DNA from: Candidatus Aalborgicola bjergmarkensis
GTDB taxonomy: Bacteria > Pseudomonadota > Gammaproteobacteria > Burkholderiales > Burkholderiaceae_C
DNA: 64,000 bases
NCBI GenBank assembly: GCA_016708725.1
Contig: JADJFE010000002.1
Span: 186,001-250,000, forward strand
Direction of reading: 5' to 3'
Shown here: positions 24,819 to 33,304 of the stretch, piece after piece
Layout of the letters: the number at the start of each line of letters is the position of its first letter
How positions within the stretch are numbered: position 1 is the stretch's first letter
The notes under the pieces: model-generated
What the model was told of the DNA's origin: nothing
Database searches by the model: none
Seen by the model: only the letters and a program-made list of their open reading frames with translations
Position numbers and translations under genes: made by a program

Positions 24819-26645
24819 ATGTCCGACAGCATCATCAACCGCCGTGACCTCGACTTCCAGCTGTTCGAGGTGCTGGACACCGAAGCACTCACGGCCCACC
24901 CGCGCTTTGCCGAGCACAGCCGCGAGACTTTTACGGCAGTGCTGGACACGGCACAAGCTGTCGCCCGCGAAAAGTTTGCCCCGCACAACCGCAACGCCGA
25001 TGAAAACGAGCCACACCTGGACCCGGTGGATGGGCAGGTGCACTTGATTCCCGACGTTGCCGTGGCGCTAGAAGCCTTTGTGCAAGCCGGTTTTCTGGCG
25101 GCCAGCTATGACTTTGATGAAGGCGGCATGCAGCTGCCTGCTGTGGTGTCGCAAGCAGCGATGTCGATTTTCGCCAGCGCCAACATGTCCACCACGGTCT
25201 ACCCCCTGCTCAGCATGGGCAACGCCAGCGTGATCCACCGCTACGGTAGCGCGGAACAAAAAAAGACATACTGGGAGCCGCTGATGGCGGGGCGCTTCTT
25301 TGGTACCATGGCGCTGACCGAACCGCAGGCAGGCTCTGGACTGGCCGACCTCAAAACCAGCGCCACACCCAACCCCGATGGCAGCTACGCCATCCGGGGC
25401 AACAAAATCTTCATCTCTGCGGGCGACCATCCCTTGAGTGAAAACATCGTCCACTTGGTACTGGCACGCATCGAAGGCGCTCCGCCCGGCGTCAAAGGCA
25501 TCTCGCTCTTCATCGTGCCCAAATTCCATGTGCAAGCCGATGGCAGCCTGGGCGCGCGCAACGATGTCGCACTGACCGGACTCATCCACAAAATGGGCTG
25601 CCGGGGTGCGACTTCCACCATGCTGGCTTTCGGGGAAAAAGGCGCGTGCCGGGGCGAGCTGGTGGACGAGCCGCACAAGGGCCTGCGCTACATGTTCCAC
25701 ATGATGAACCAGATTCGCATTGGCACGGGTATTGGCGCCGTCATGCTGGGCTATCGGGGTTACCAGGCATCGCTGGCCTACGCCAGGCAGCGCCTGCAGG
25801 GCCGCGCACCCACCAGCAAAAATCCCTCCGACCCCCCGTTGCCCATCATCGAACACGGCGACGTGCGGCGCATGTTGCTGGCACAAAAAGCCTATGTGGA
25901 AGGCGGCTACGCACTGTGCCTGTACTGCGCCCAGCTGGTGGACACCCAGACCACTGGCGCGGATGAAACCGCCCGGCGCGAGGCCGGTATGCTGCTGGAG
26001 CTGCTCACCCCCATCACCAAATCCTGGCCCTCGCAATGGTGCCTGGAAGGCAACAGCCTGGCGATCCAGGTGCATGGCGGCTACGGCTACACCCGCGACT
26101 ATCCCGTCGAGCAGTTTTACCGCGACAACCGGCTCAACGCCATCCACGAAGGCACCCACGGCATCCAGGCGCTCGACCTGCTGGGCCGCAAGGCCTTCAT
26201 GCACAACGGCGCTGCCAGCCAGTTGCTGGCGCGCGCCATCCAGCAAACGCTGGAACAGGCCGACGAAGCCGACAATGCGGCGGAGTTGCAGGAGTTCACC
26301 ACCGCCTTGGGCGCAGCACTCATGGACATGACCAGCACCCTGCAAACCCTGGGCGCCGCCCTGGCAAAGGAACCCGAGCGGACCCTGGCCAATGCCAGCG
26401 TATTCCTCGAAGTCTGCGGCCACACCGTGATCGCCTGGATGTGGCTACGCCAGGCACTCGCCGCCTGCCGTGGCCTGGCGACGCACACCGCAACCGACAA
26501 CGCTACAGAGCGCGCCTTCTACCAAGGCAAACTCAGCACCTGCCGCTGGTTCTACCGCTGGGAATTACCCAAAACCCGCACCTGGCACGCACTGCTGCGC
26601 AGCCTGGACGACACCGCACTGGCGATGCCGGATGGGGGGTTTTGA
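24819..26645 (+). CDS. acyl-CoA dehydrogenase, copy 2
   Basis: A 608-residue paralogue of the copy at 16.5 kb. All catalytic and FAD motifs are kept, including MALTEPQAGSGLADLK, GGYGYTRDYPVEQ and IHEGTHGIQ. By my reading it differs by about 25 residues plus an inserted DP pair near residue 67. Substitutions are scattered and mostly mild, so the protein is under selection and probably active. It lacks a full fadH partner and the double operator of copy 1; what drives it is not clear. It lies in the accessory region between R1 copies B and C. Confidence 0.92.
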   Translation: MSDSIINRRDLDFQLFEVLDTEALTAHPRFAEHSRETFTAVLDTAQAVAREKFAPHNRNADENEPHLDPVDGQVHLIPDVAVALEAFVQAGFLAASYDFDEGGMQLPAVVSQAAMSIFASANMSTTVYPLLSMGNASVIHRYGSAEQKKTYWEPLMAGRFFGTMALTEPQAGSGLADLKTSATPNPDGSYAIRGNKIFISAGDHPLSENIVHLVLARIEGAPPGVKGISLFIVPKFHVQADGSLGARNDVALTGLIHKMGCRGATSTMLAFGEKGACRGELVDEPHKGLRYMFHMMNQIRIGTGIGAVMLGYRGYQASLAYARQRLQGRAPTSKNPSDPPLPIIEHGDVRRMLLAQKAYVEGGYALCLYCAQLVDTQTTGADETARREAGMLLELLTPITKSWPSQWCLEGNSLAIQVHGGYGYTRDYPVEQFYRDNRLNAIHEGTHGIQALDLLGRKAFMHNGAASQLLARAIQQTLEQADEADNAAELQEFTTALGAALMDMTSTLQTLGAALAKEPERTLANASVFLEVCGHTVIAWMWLRQALAACRGLATHTATDNATERAFYQGKLSTCRWFYRWELPKTRTWHALLRSLDDTALAMPDGGF

Positions 26646-26751
26646 AGACGTGGGGGTGATCTGGGTCGCAGGCGCTGTCAGTGCTGTCACTGCACCTTGG
26701 GCAGCACGGTAGCACGGCATTGGTTGGCTTGCGCGCGTGCAGCTGACGTGC

Positions 26752-26817
26752 ACAACGTTTGAATTAACCGGCTGGCGCGGCTTTATCGCGCCAGTCCGTG
26801 TTGAATGATGGGTTAGC
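26752..26817 (-). other. attC-like hairpin site 3
   Basis: CACAAC (26751-26756) and GGTTAGC (26811-26817) bracket an inverted repeat GGCTGGCGCG/CGCGCCAGTCC (26770-26779, 26787-26797) with one unpaired base. The stop codon of the minus-strand gene 26813-27319 lies in the right core box. The left core resembles those of sites 1 and 4 (GTTGTRC on the minus strand). Confidence 0.5.
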
Positions 26818-27319
26818 GGCCGTGTGAAGTTCGACCATGAAGAACATAGAGATTTTCTGTTTCGGCAAATTTGAGTACCGCAAGATGCGCTTTTAATATC
26901 CTTATCATATAAGGCAAGTCATCGCCATCCCATTGGCTGTCCGGGTTCTGTTCTGTAGGAAGGCTTAACCCTTCAAGGATTTCACTTTCTGTCCAAGAAT
27001 CTTGCTCAACGCAGATGGCAACTGCACGGGGATCTTTTTCGAAAGACACCAATAACGATTCGATATCTTTAATGGCTTGGTATACCTTTTCTGGATTGAG
27101 GGTTGCGGCGCTTTCTGAAAGATATGCGAGATATTTTTTATCGTATGCCCGAACCACTTTCTCCAGCATATTTGATAGTGCAGGTTTTCTGTTTGAGTAT
27201 CCGAAACAAAACGGACCGCCATTGCTGATTAGGTGTGAAATGTCATCCAGCGACCCGAATTGAGGGGGAATTTCATCCGCTCGTGCTGAAACAGAAAGTA
27301 AGGCATGGTCATTCGCCAT
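26813..27319 (-). CDS. cassette protein of unknown function
   Basis: A 168-residue soluble, acidic protein with no recognisable domain. The C-terminal half (about residues 85-160) is predicted helical. Its ATG (27319) follows the GGTTAGCC boundary of R1 copy C by only a few bases, and its stop lies in attC-like site 3. It therefore occupies a complete cassette. Base composition is lower in GC than the flanking dehydrogenase gene. Confidence 0.55.
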   Translation of the reverse strand: MANDHALLSVSARADEIPPQFGSLDDISHLISNGGPFCFGYSNRKPALSNMLEKVVRAYDKKYLAYLSESAATLNPEKVYQAIKDIESLLVSFEKDPRAVAICVEQDSWTESEILEGLSLPTEQNPDSQWDGDDLPYMIRILKAHLAVLKFAETENLYVLHGRTSHGR

Positions 27320-27323
27320 AGAC

Positions 27324-27745
27324 GGCTAACCTAATGTGTGGAGACATTCTCGTGTCTCCCTACCATGGCGATTATCTCCATGACATGGCTGGGCGAAACC
27401 CCTGCAACCCCGCATGAAATAAGATTTTCATCCAATATTCTGTATGCATCAACGGTCATAACACCCCAGAAAACCCAGCACGCCGGTTTCTGCGCCAACC
27501 TGGCTGCTGGATCAATTACGTGCGCAGGCGCGCCACCGGCACTATAGCCTCAGAGCCGAAGGAGCTTGCCTGTATGGAGTGATTTTTTGGTTCGCTGGCA
27601 TGGGCACAGTGCAATGTGCCCGGCCCCTCCCGCAACCAAAGCCAGCGCCTGAGAAAACCAACAAAACTCCCATTTCAATAGCTGTTACCGCACGTTCCAT
27701 GAGGCTTTCAAGCCGATTTGCTAAAAATTTAACCACAAAACGACA
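27324..27745. repeat. repeat R1, copy C
   Basis: Begins GGCTAACCTAATGTGTGGAGACA with the GGAGACA/TGTCTCC hairpin and contains the CCAGCACGCCGG and CACCGGCACTATAGCC landmarks. It ends after the left half of the palindromic element (27678-27735), beside the zinc-finger antitoxin gene. Confidence 0.8.
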
Positions 27746-27763
27746 TGACGCAGGGGAGCGCCG

Positions 27764-28021
27764 TCAGGCGTGAGCTTGTGCTTCAAATGCAGCCACCGAT
27801 ACCGGGCGGCTCACTGCCACGGACCTGCGCAAAGTCTTGATGCGTTCAACTTCATGCATGGTTGCGGCGGTGAAATACGACTCGCCACAGTTTGAGCATG
27901 ACCATAGGGGGATGCCCTCAATAACAAGCAAGTTCGCACCTTTTCCAAAACTACGGGTGACGTGCTTGAGTTGTACCGACGGGCTACCGCAGTGCTCACA
28001 GATATGTTGATTAGCAGACAT
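27764..28021 (-). CDS. YgiT/MqsA-type zinc-finger antitoxin
   Basis: An 85-residue protein with two CxxC zinc knuckles, CEHCGS and CSNCGE (about residues 9 and 43), as in the N-terminal domain of MqsA/YgiT antitoxins. The helix-turn-helix half of full MqsA is missing; short forms like this accompany DUF4258 toxins. ATG 28021 begins MSANQHICEHC. It overlaps the upstream DUF4258 gene by 11 bases. Toxin first, antitoxin second is the common order for this pair. Confidence 0.75.
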   Translation of the reverse strand: MSANQHICEHCGSPSVQLKHVTRSFGKGANLLVIEGIPLWSCSNCGESYFTAATMHEVERIKTLRRSVAVSRPVSVAAFEAQAHA

Positions 28022-28292
28022 AGGCAGTAATGACAATGAGTTTTCCGGTAAAACCGACTTTGACGACAACCTCTGCGGCGGTGCCATTGAGCGTAGTGCC
28101 CGCAATTACAAACTTTGTTTCGTTTGTTCTGGTGTCGCGTTGCCGCTCAACGACATCCCCGGAAAGAACGATGCTCTCAAGGTCGAGGACTGAAAGGCCG
28201 TCATCTTCAAGCTCTTCCGCAGCGTGTGACGAGACAAAGTAATCGAGGTTACGAACCAGCCGTCGGAAATGGTTGATCGTGTAACGTGCCAT
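28011..28292 (-). CDS. DUF4258 toxin-like protein
   Basis: A 93-residue protein with the DUF4258 pattern: an early SSHAAEELEDDGLS (histidine plus acidic helix), LESIVLSGDVVERQ in the middle, and a closing strand VVVKVGFTGKLIVITAYV. DUF4258 proteins are relatives of RelE/BrnT-like ribonucleases and are paired with YgiT-type antitoxins, as here. The start is ATG 28292 (MARYTINHF); an in-frame upstream extension is possible. The gene sits between R1 copies C and D. Confidence 0.7.
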   Translation of the reverse strand: MARYTINHFRRLVRNLDYFVSSHAAEELEDDGLSVLDLESIVLSGDVVERQRDTRTNETKFVIAGTTLNGTAAEVVVKVGFTGKLIVITAYVC

Positions 28293-28333
28293 GCGTTCCA
28301 GTTTAGCAGGCTGCGGCGATGAATGCGCCGCTA

Positions 28334-28408
28334 ACGAAGGTACCCACGGCATCCAGGCACTGAACCTGCTGGGCCGCAAGACGTTCCGATGCACAACGGC
28401 GCTGGCAA
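28334..28408 (+). pseudogene. internal fragment of acyl-CoA dehydrogenase
   Basis: About 75 bases match codons near the active site of the acyl-CoA dehydrogenases (compare 17826-17900): GGTACCCACGGCATCCAGGC and CTGCTGGGCCGCAAGAC. It is diverged and frameshifted, without start or stop. It shows that pieces other than the 3' end were also dispersed. Confidence 0.8.
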
Positions 28409-28932
28409 CCCAAACCAGCGCCTGAGAAAACCAACAAAACTCCCATTTCAATAGCTGTTCCCGCACGTTCCATAAGGCTTTCAAACCGATTTGCCAATAA
28501 TTTAGCCCAAAAACCATCCCGCTACACACCGACCGCTAGGCTGGGCGAGAGAGTTTGGTGGTTGGCAGCCCTGGAATAAAGGTGGAATATGGCTGTAGCG
28601 CTTATGGGTCAAGCGGCAACAGCTGCAAATATAGAAGCGCCTTACAGCAAGCACCTGCCGCTGGTTCTACCGCTGGGAATTACCCAAAACCCGCGCCTGG
28701 CACGCACTGCTGCGCAGCCTGGACGACACCGCGCTGGCGATGCCGGATGAGGGGTTTTGATGTCGGCGGGGTGATCGGGGCCGCAAACGTCGTCAGTGCT
28801 GTCAGCGCACCCTGGGCAGCACGATTGCACGGCTTTGGCTGGCTTGCGCGCGTACAGCCGATGTGCATAACATTCTGTATGCATCAACAGCCATGACATC
28901 CCAGAAAAACCAGCACGCCGGTTTTCGCAGCG
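28409..28932. repeat. repeat R1, copy D with dehydrogenase tail
   Basis: Lacks the left third of R1. It carries the full palindromic element (28449-28640), then AGCAAGCACCTGCCG joins the last 110 bases of the acyl-CoA dehydrogenase gene (28647-28760) and its downstream flank. From 28869 a second, short piece of R1 (ATTCTGTATGCATC to CACGCCGG) follows head to tail. Confidence 0.85.
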
Positions 28933-29008
28933 GTGTGGCGGAAAAGGTATTTTCAGAAGAATTGAAATAGTGAAGGCACGATCTAACCTTACTCGTCAGG
29001 CAATTACG

Positions 29009-29212
29009 TTACCCGATTGACGCTGTTCGTTCTTTTCCAGAACCAATAACCTTTTCAGGTACGCGGCGTGGGGGGCGATTGATAACTGGACGAGAAGAGT
29101 TTTTTTCCCGCTCGATTAAATCAGCAACAATAGCCGCCAAATCATAATTGAATCGAGCAGCATGAGCCTGCCTATGCGCTCTTACTTCTTCGACGATGGG
29201 ATCATCAATCAT
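29009..29212 (-). CDS. small antitoxin-like protein, partner of PIN toxin
   Basis: A 67-residue basic protein (MIDDPIVEEVRAHRQAHAA onward). Short proteins beginning in this way (VEEVR.. followed by a flexible basic tail) commonly accompany the PIN protein found directly upstream. ATG 29212 lies inside the last codons of the PIN gene, so translation is coupled. No DNA-binding fold is obvious. Antitoxin role is inferred from position and size. Confidence 0.55.
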   Translation of the reverse strand: MIDDPIVEEVRAHRQAHAARFNYDLAAIVADLIEREKNSSRPVINRPPRRVPEKVIGSGKERTASIG

Positions 29213-29687
29213 TGTCAAATACTCCTAGTTCTTCGGGGGAACAGAGAACGGGGCAGATGTAGCCGCTTGCTTCAATAACCTTGGCAATAAGTGACTTGGT
29301 TTCTGCATTATTGATGTGCTTGAAATTCCAGGTAAGCAGATATTCCGTTCCTTGTGCCGCCGCAATGGCAATGTGCATGGCATCTTCCACACAATGGGGA
29401 GGTACAGCTTTCGAGGCAATCAGGCTTGCGGCTAATGTCTGCGCTTCGGGGGAGATTGCCACGCTAGAAATAGATGAGACTGCTTTTATCCGCTGTTCGG
29501 CGGCAATGGGATCACCAGAAGAAATTTCCTCTTCAACCAGCGCCGAAATGTAAACCTCATACTTGTGGCGTTGGTTTTGCCACCAGTCGAGCGTGATTGC
29601 TTGACGCGCAGCAGTAACGACATCACGGCTTGGCCTGGCCGTGAGGTAGCTGATTACTGAAGATTCGATGTAAACCGACGCAGGCAT
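29205..29687 (-). CDS. PIN-domain protein (VapC-like toxin)
   Basis: A 160-residue PIN-domain protein of the type annotated as a VapC-family toxin. The first acidic residue is in VYIESSVISYL (Glu in place of the usual Asp), the central ones in ALVEEEISSGD, and the C-terminal set in PHCVEDAMHIAIAA and LLTWNFKHI. These enzymes cleave RNA. ATG 29687 gives the usual N-terminus; the open frame continues upstream without support. It lies between R1 copies D and E and forms an operon with the small downstream gene. Confidence 0.7.
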   Translation of the reverse strand: MPASVYIESSVISYLTARPSRDVVTAARQAITLDWWQNQRHKYEVYISALVEEEISSGDPIAAEQRIKAVSSISSVAISPEAQTLAASLIASKAVPPHCVEDAMHIAIAAAQGTEYLLTWNFKHINNAETKSLIAKVIEASGYICPVLCSPEELGVFDND

Positions 29688-29787
29688 GGGTAGTTCGCTA
29701 GCCTTGAATAATTTGGGGATAGAAACGTCAGATAACGAGGCCACCAGCACCAGTTTTCTTGGGAACCTTTGCCCCACATTTCGGACA

Positions 29788-30506
29788 CGGCCACCGGCAC
29801 TATAGCCCAAGCGTTGAGGCGGCTTATCTGTACCGGGTGAAATTTTTTGTTCACTGGTATAGACACGGCCCGGCGGGAAGCACATGCAAGGCGTGCAAAG
29901 CCTGCCACGAGGATTTCCGCAAGGACTGATGCGCTATTTCGCTATTTAATCAAGAGCTGTCCCCGCACGTCCAGCAAGCGCAAAGTGCCGATTTCGTATC
30001 TGAAGAATGCAGCAAAAAGCAGAGCAAATCGGTGTGCGTGCGGCGCAATGCCCAACACACCCAGCCCACCCGCAACCAAAGCTCTCCGCACCGAATCCTG
30101 CGCGTGCAGTCGCACATTCAGGAGGAATCCGACAAACTCCCATTTCAATAGCTGTTCCCGCACGTTCCATGAGGCCTTCAAGCCGATTGGCTCAAAATTT
30201 AACCCAAAAAAACACCCCGCCACACACCAGCCGCCCGGCGAGGCGGGAAAAATTGGGGGTAGGTAGCCCCGAAATAAAGAGGAAATATGGCTGTAGCGCT
30301 TATGGAACAAGCGGTAACAGCTACAAATATTGAAGCGCCTTACACAGCAAGCACCTGCCGCAGGTTCTACCGCTGGGAGTTACCCAAAACCCGCGCCTAG
30401 CACGCACTGCTGCGCAGCCTGGACGACACCGCGCTGGCGATGCCGGACGGGGGAATCTGCCGGGGTGATCGGGGTCGTCAGTGCACCTTGGGTGGCGCGG
30501 TAAGGA
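29788..30506. repeat. repeat R1, copy E with dehydrogenase tail
   Basis: Starts inside R1 at CACCGGCACTATAGCC (about 29791), is interrupted by a cytochrome c' 3' fragment (29876-29929) and an extra left half-palindrome (29950-30000), then resumes. It has the full palindromic element (30146-30340), AGCAAGCACCTGCCG and a dehydrogenase 3' fragment up to about 30460. Confidence 0.85.
29876..29929 (+). pseudogene. 3'-end fragment of a cytochrome c' gene
   Basis: In frame this short stretch reads TCKACKACHEDFRKD followed by TGA. CKACHxDFR is the heme-binding C-terminus of cytochrome c' proteins. Nothing upstream continues the gene. A half-copy of the palindromic element begins 20 bases after the stop. 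Confidence 0.7.
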
Positions 30507-30531
30507 AATTTTTCAGAAGCTACGCGCTAAT

Positions 30532-30876
30532 TCAAAATGACATTTTGTTAATTTCAATAATTCCCAGCTTTTGGTTTTTATCGAATTCACTTATGATGAT
30601 TGCGTTTTTCCGAATAATTCCCTCTATATCTGATATTTTGCAGTTCCCTATTCTTAACCAGATTACCTTTGGAGGAAAACCACGGACCAGATTGATTTCA
30701 TTATAATCCGCATCTTTTGTTACAATTGTGAAACCATTCTTTTTTGCAAACTCCCATATATCTTTGTCTTCAGCTTCATCCAGGCGCTCTATCATCACAT
30801 GTGTGGAATAGGGAAAAATGTCATCAAGTCTTGCTGCCAGTTTATGAGAAATATTATTATCAAACAACAGCTTCAT
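30532..30876 (-). CDS. DUF5615 PIN-like toxin
   Basis: A 114-residue protein with the DUF5615 (PIN-like) layout: LLFDNNISHKLAARL at the N-terminus, EDKDIWEFAKKNGFTIVTKD in the middle and a PPKVIWLRIGN strand. The Asp in FDNN, the ED/D pairs and the TKDAD motif stand for the PIN acidic site. The gene is AT-rich. ATG 30876 overlaps the stop of the DUF433 gene (ATGA). DUF433-DUF5615 is a recognised antitoxin-toxin pairing. Confidence 0.85.
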   Translation of the reverse strand: MKLLFDNNISHKLAARLDDIFPYSTHVMIERLDEAEDKDIWEFAKKNGFTIVTKDADYNEINLVRGFPPKVIWLRIGNCKISDIEGIIRKNAIIISEFDKNQKLGIIEINKMSF

Positions 30877-31100
30877 GCACACATCCTGACTATGTTGCTT
30901 TCTCTTTCAGCGGCAAAAGCCAGGCAGGCGAGAATATCATCTCTTGTTATCTTTGGGTAGTCATCTAAAATTTCATCATAGCTCATTCCATCTGCAAGCA
31001 TGTTCAGGATGTCGTAAACTGTAATCCTTAATCCCCTTATACAGGGTTTTCCAGATCTTTTTCCTGGCTCAATAGTGATATATTGTTTGTAGTCAATCAT
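30873..31100 (-). CDS. DUF433 antitoxin
   Basis: A 75-residue helix-turn-helix protein: ITIEPGKRSGKPCIRGLRIT followed by YDILNMLADGMSYDEILDDY is the DUF433 signature. It would neutralise the DUF5615 PIN-like protein encoded immediately downstream and repress the operon. ATG 31100 is used; a GTG at 31121 adds seven residues and has an AAAGAG upstream, so it is also possible. The gene is AT-rich. Confidence 0.85.
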   Translation of the reverse strand: MIDYKQYITIEPGKRSGKPCIRGLRITVYDILNMLADGMSYDEILDDYPKITRDDILACLAFAAERESNIVRMCA

Positions 31101-31311
31101 TTGGAACTTGCCAGAAGGCACTCTTTAGGAATTATTCACGAAAATATGGCCCGGTTTTTTTATTTTTGACACTGCCCCGATTTTTCAATAATGGTTAAAA
31201 CACCACAACTCAATCCTGATATCTTCAGGCTATTTGGATTTTTTATTCCAGCCTTGACAATTTCTAAAACTTGGCTCTCCTTCACCTCGGGAGCGCAGTG
31301 TTCTATAGTAC

Positions 31312-31798
31312 TCGGCAGCCGATACGCTGTGTACATGAACAGCCATAACATCCCCAGAAAATCAGCATTCCGACTTTACGTCACCCCCGGCTGCTGAATC
31401 GGTTATGTGTACAGACGCACCTCCGGCGCACTATAGCCTCAGAGCCGAAGAGATTTTCCTGTACTGGGCGATTTTTTTGTTCGCCGACATGATGGACACA
31501 ATGCAATATGCCCAGCCCACCAGCAACCAAAACTCCCATTTCGATAGCTGCTCCCGCACGTCCCATGAGGCTTTCAAGCCAATTGGATCAAAATTTAACC
31601 CAAAAACCACCCCGCTACACACCGACCGCCCGGCAAGGCGGGAGAAGTTGGGGGTTAATAGCCCCGAAATAAAGATGAAATATGGCTGTAGCGCTTATGG
31701 ATCAAGCGGCAACAGCTACAAATATAGAAGCGCCTTACAGCAAGCACCTGCCGCTGATTCTACCGCTGGGAATTACCCAAAACCTGCGCCTGGCTTGG
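31312..31798. repeat. repeat R1, copy F with dehydrogenase tail
   Basis: Runs from the ATGAACAGCCATAACATCCC segment through CCGGCGCACTATAGCC and the full palindromic element (31541-31735). The AGCAAGCACCTGCCG junction follows, with about 45 bases of dehydrogenase 3' sequence before it breaks off at 31795. The stretch 31122-31311 holds no feature I can support. Confidence 0.85.
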
Positions 31799-31857
31799 GA
31801 GCTCGGGATGTAAGGGAGAAGACCTACTCTGTGGACCGGGCGGGGATACACGCCATG

Positions 31858-32319
31858 TCATGCCTTCAATACGAGATATAAACGCTTGAGTTCAGTTATG
31901 ACAGTTGGCATGGAAATAGGTCTCGTGAAAGAACCTCCATGCGCAATCGCATTACGTTCCTTGTAGTAATCGAGAACCAGGCTGTAGTCGGTGCCGCCTT
32001 TTTCCGTCAGCAAAGCAAGACGTTTTTTAAAAGGATAATCTTCTCTTGAGGTTGAAGGAAGAATATCCCAGGCTGCCCGTTGACGCCATGATTGAATGGA
32101 TGTTTGTTTTTTTGTTATCAAGTCAGCGCTTTGAATCCTGATGCGATCCTCAAGGCGAGAAAACATAAAAAGAAAATAAGCCTGGTCATTCAACTCTCTT
32201 TTCTTTTGATATTGCTGTTCCTTGTTGTTCCAGCCCTTCGTCCTTGCCTCGAACTCTGCGCTTGCGTATTGATTGTCGATTTCTTCATATTGGGCTTCCA
32301 GTTCATCGAATATGCCCAT
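31858..32319 (-). CDS. HEPN-like protein (candidate RNase toxin)
   Basis: A 153-residue mostly helical protein. The C-terminal RNAIAHGG fits the HEPN catalytic motif Rx4H, with the preceding YSLVLDYYKE helix typical of such domains. HEPN proteins are RNases in toxin-antitoxin and anti-phage systems. Its ATG lies three bases after the stop of the upstream gene, so both are one operon, and both are AT-rich. The subfamily resembles RiboL-PSP/MAE-type HEPN proteins, but I cannot place it firmly. Confidence 0.6.
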   Translation of the reverse strand: MGIFDELEAQYEEIDNQYASAEFEARTKGWNNKEQQYQKKRELNDQAYFLFMFSRLEDRIRIQSADLITKKQTSIQSWRQRAAWDILPSTSREDYPFKKRLALLTEKGGTDYSLVLDYYKERNAIAHGGSFTRPISMPTVITELKRLYLVLKA

Positions 32320-32322
32320 AGC

Positions 32323-32748
32323 TCAGTGCACCAGCGTTTCTATGAAGTTGGCGTTAAACTCGCTTCCTTTTTTTCTATTTTTTGGAGTAAACACCTTCCA
32401 GTCAGGGTGAGCATCATCTTCCCCAAGGTCCACCAATATATAAGACCCCTCTCTTGTAAGAATGTCTATGCGTCCTTTTGCTCCGACAACCCACAGACCC
32501 ACAGGCTTGAATGAGGCTTTTAACTGATTGCCTACGAACATATCGAAAATTGGTACTTTTTTTGGAGGAACTCCATATTTTTCCATTAACTCCTCCTGCA
32601 TGACCATATATTGTTCAGATTTAAAACTTACATCCGAATCACTTTTGAGAGCATTTTTTATATCAGCATATAGTTGCTCGACTTTGCTGATCCATCCATC
32701 TGATCTCCTGTCTATGTAGTTTTTATCTATTTCTGGTGCATCGGGCAT
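32323..32748 (-). CDS. unknown protein, partner of HEPN gene
   Basis: A 141-residue soluble protein. The N-terminal 60 residues are helical and charged (WISKVEQLYADIKNALKSD). The second half looks strand-rich (PVGLWVVGAKGRIDIL, SYILVDLGED) and ends near FIETLVH. I know no family. It is immediately upstream of, and coupled to, the HEPN gene, so it may be its antitoxin, activator or target adaptor. Lower GC than the backbone. Confidence 0.5.
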   Translation of the reverse strand: MPDAPEIDKNYIDRRSDGWISKVEQLYADIKNALKSDSDVSFKSEQYMVMQEELMEKYGVPPKKVPIFDMFVGNQLKASFKPVGLWVVGAKGRIDILTREGSYILVDLGEDDAHPDWKVFTPKNRKKGSEFNANFIETLVH

Positions 32749-32794
32749 CTGGAAACTCCTTTGTTTTTGAGAGCATAAGGTTCGATGGAAAGAA

Positions 32795-32985
32795 TATTAG
32801 CCCAAAAACCACCCCGCCAAATGCCAGCCCCCCGGCCAGACGGGAGAATTTGGGGGTGGGTAGCCACGGAATAAATGGGAAATATGGCTGTAGCGCTTAT
32901 GGAACAAGCGGCAAAAGCTACAAATACGGAAGCATATTACAGCAGGGAGCAGGCTATAAGCTACTGCACAACACGGAAAAACGGG
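32795..32985. repeat. repeat R1, copy G (right part)
   Basis: Contains only the right part of the palindromic element (TTAGCCCAAAAACCACCCCG through GAAGCATATTACAG) and the second type of right extension (CAGCAGGGAGCAGGCTATAA) shared with copy B. Confidence 0.8.
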
Positions 32986-33046
32986 TTGACAACCCGGTGA
33001 TGCACGGGCAAACTGGTCAGACAACTGGTTTGATTGGAGTTACACC

Positions 33047-33304
33047 ATGCATACATGGCCCGTACAAGATGCGAAAGCACGTTTTAGTGAGTTCCTGGAG
33101 GCTTGCCTGTCCGAAGGGCCTCAGATGGTGACAAAGCGAGGCGCTGAGGCTGCCGTGTTGGTGCCCGTGACGCAGTGGCGCCGCTTGCAGTCCGCTGCGC
33201 AGCCGTCACTCAAGCAATTGCTTTTGTCTGAACTGGCACGCACCGAATTGCCCGTGCCGCCGCGCGGCCACGCCAGGCGGCGCCAAGTCACTCCCCTGGG
33301 CTGA
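33047..33304 (+). CDS. Phd/YefM-type antitoxin
   Basis: An 85-residue antitoxin. The N-terminal MHTWPVQDAKARFSEFLEAC is the classic Phd/YefM DNA-binding start, and VTKRGAEAAVLVPVTQW completes the domain. The basic C-terminus should fold on the toxin. The stop overlaps the toxin ATG by one base (TGATG), so synthesis is coupled. The pair would autoregulate. Unlike most cassette genes here it reads on the plus strand. Confidence 0.9.
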   Translation: MHTWPVQDAKARFSEFLEACLSEGPQMVTKRGAEAAVLVPVTQWRRLQSAAQPSLKQLLLSELARTELPVPPRGHARRRQVTPLG

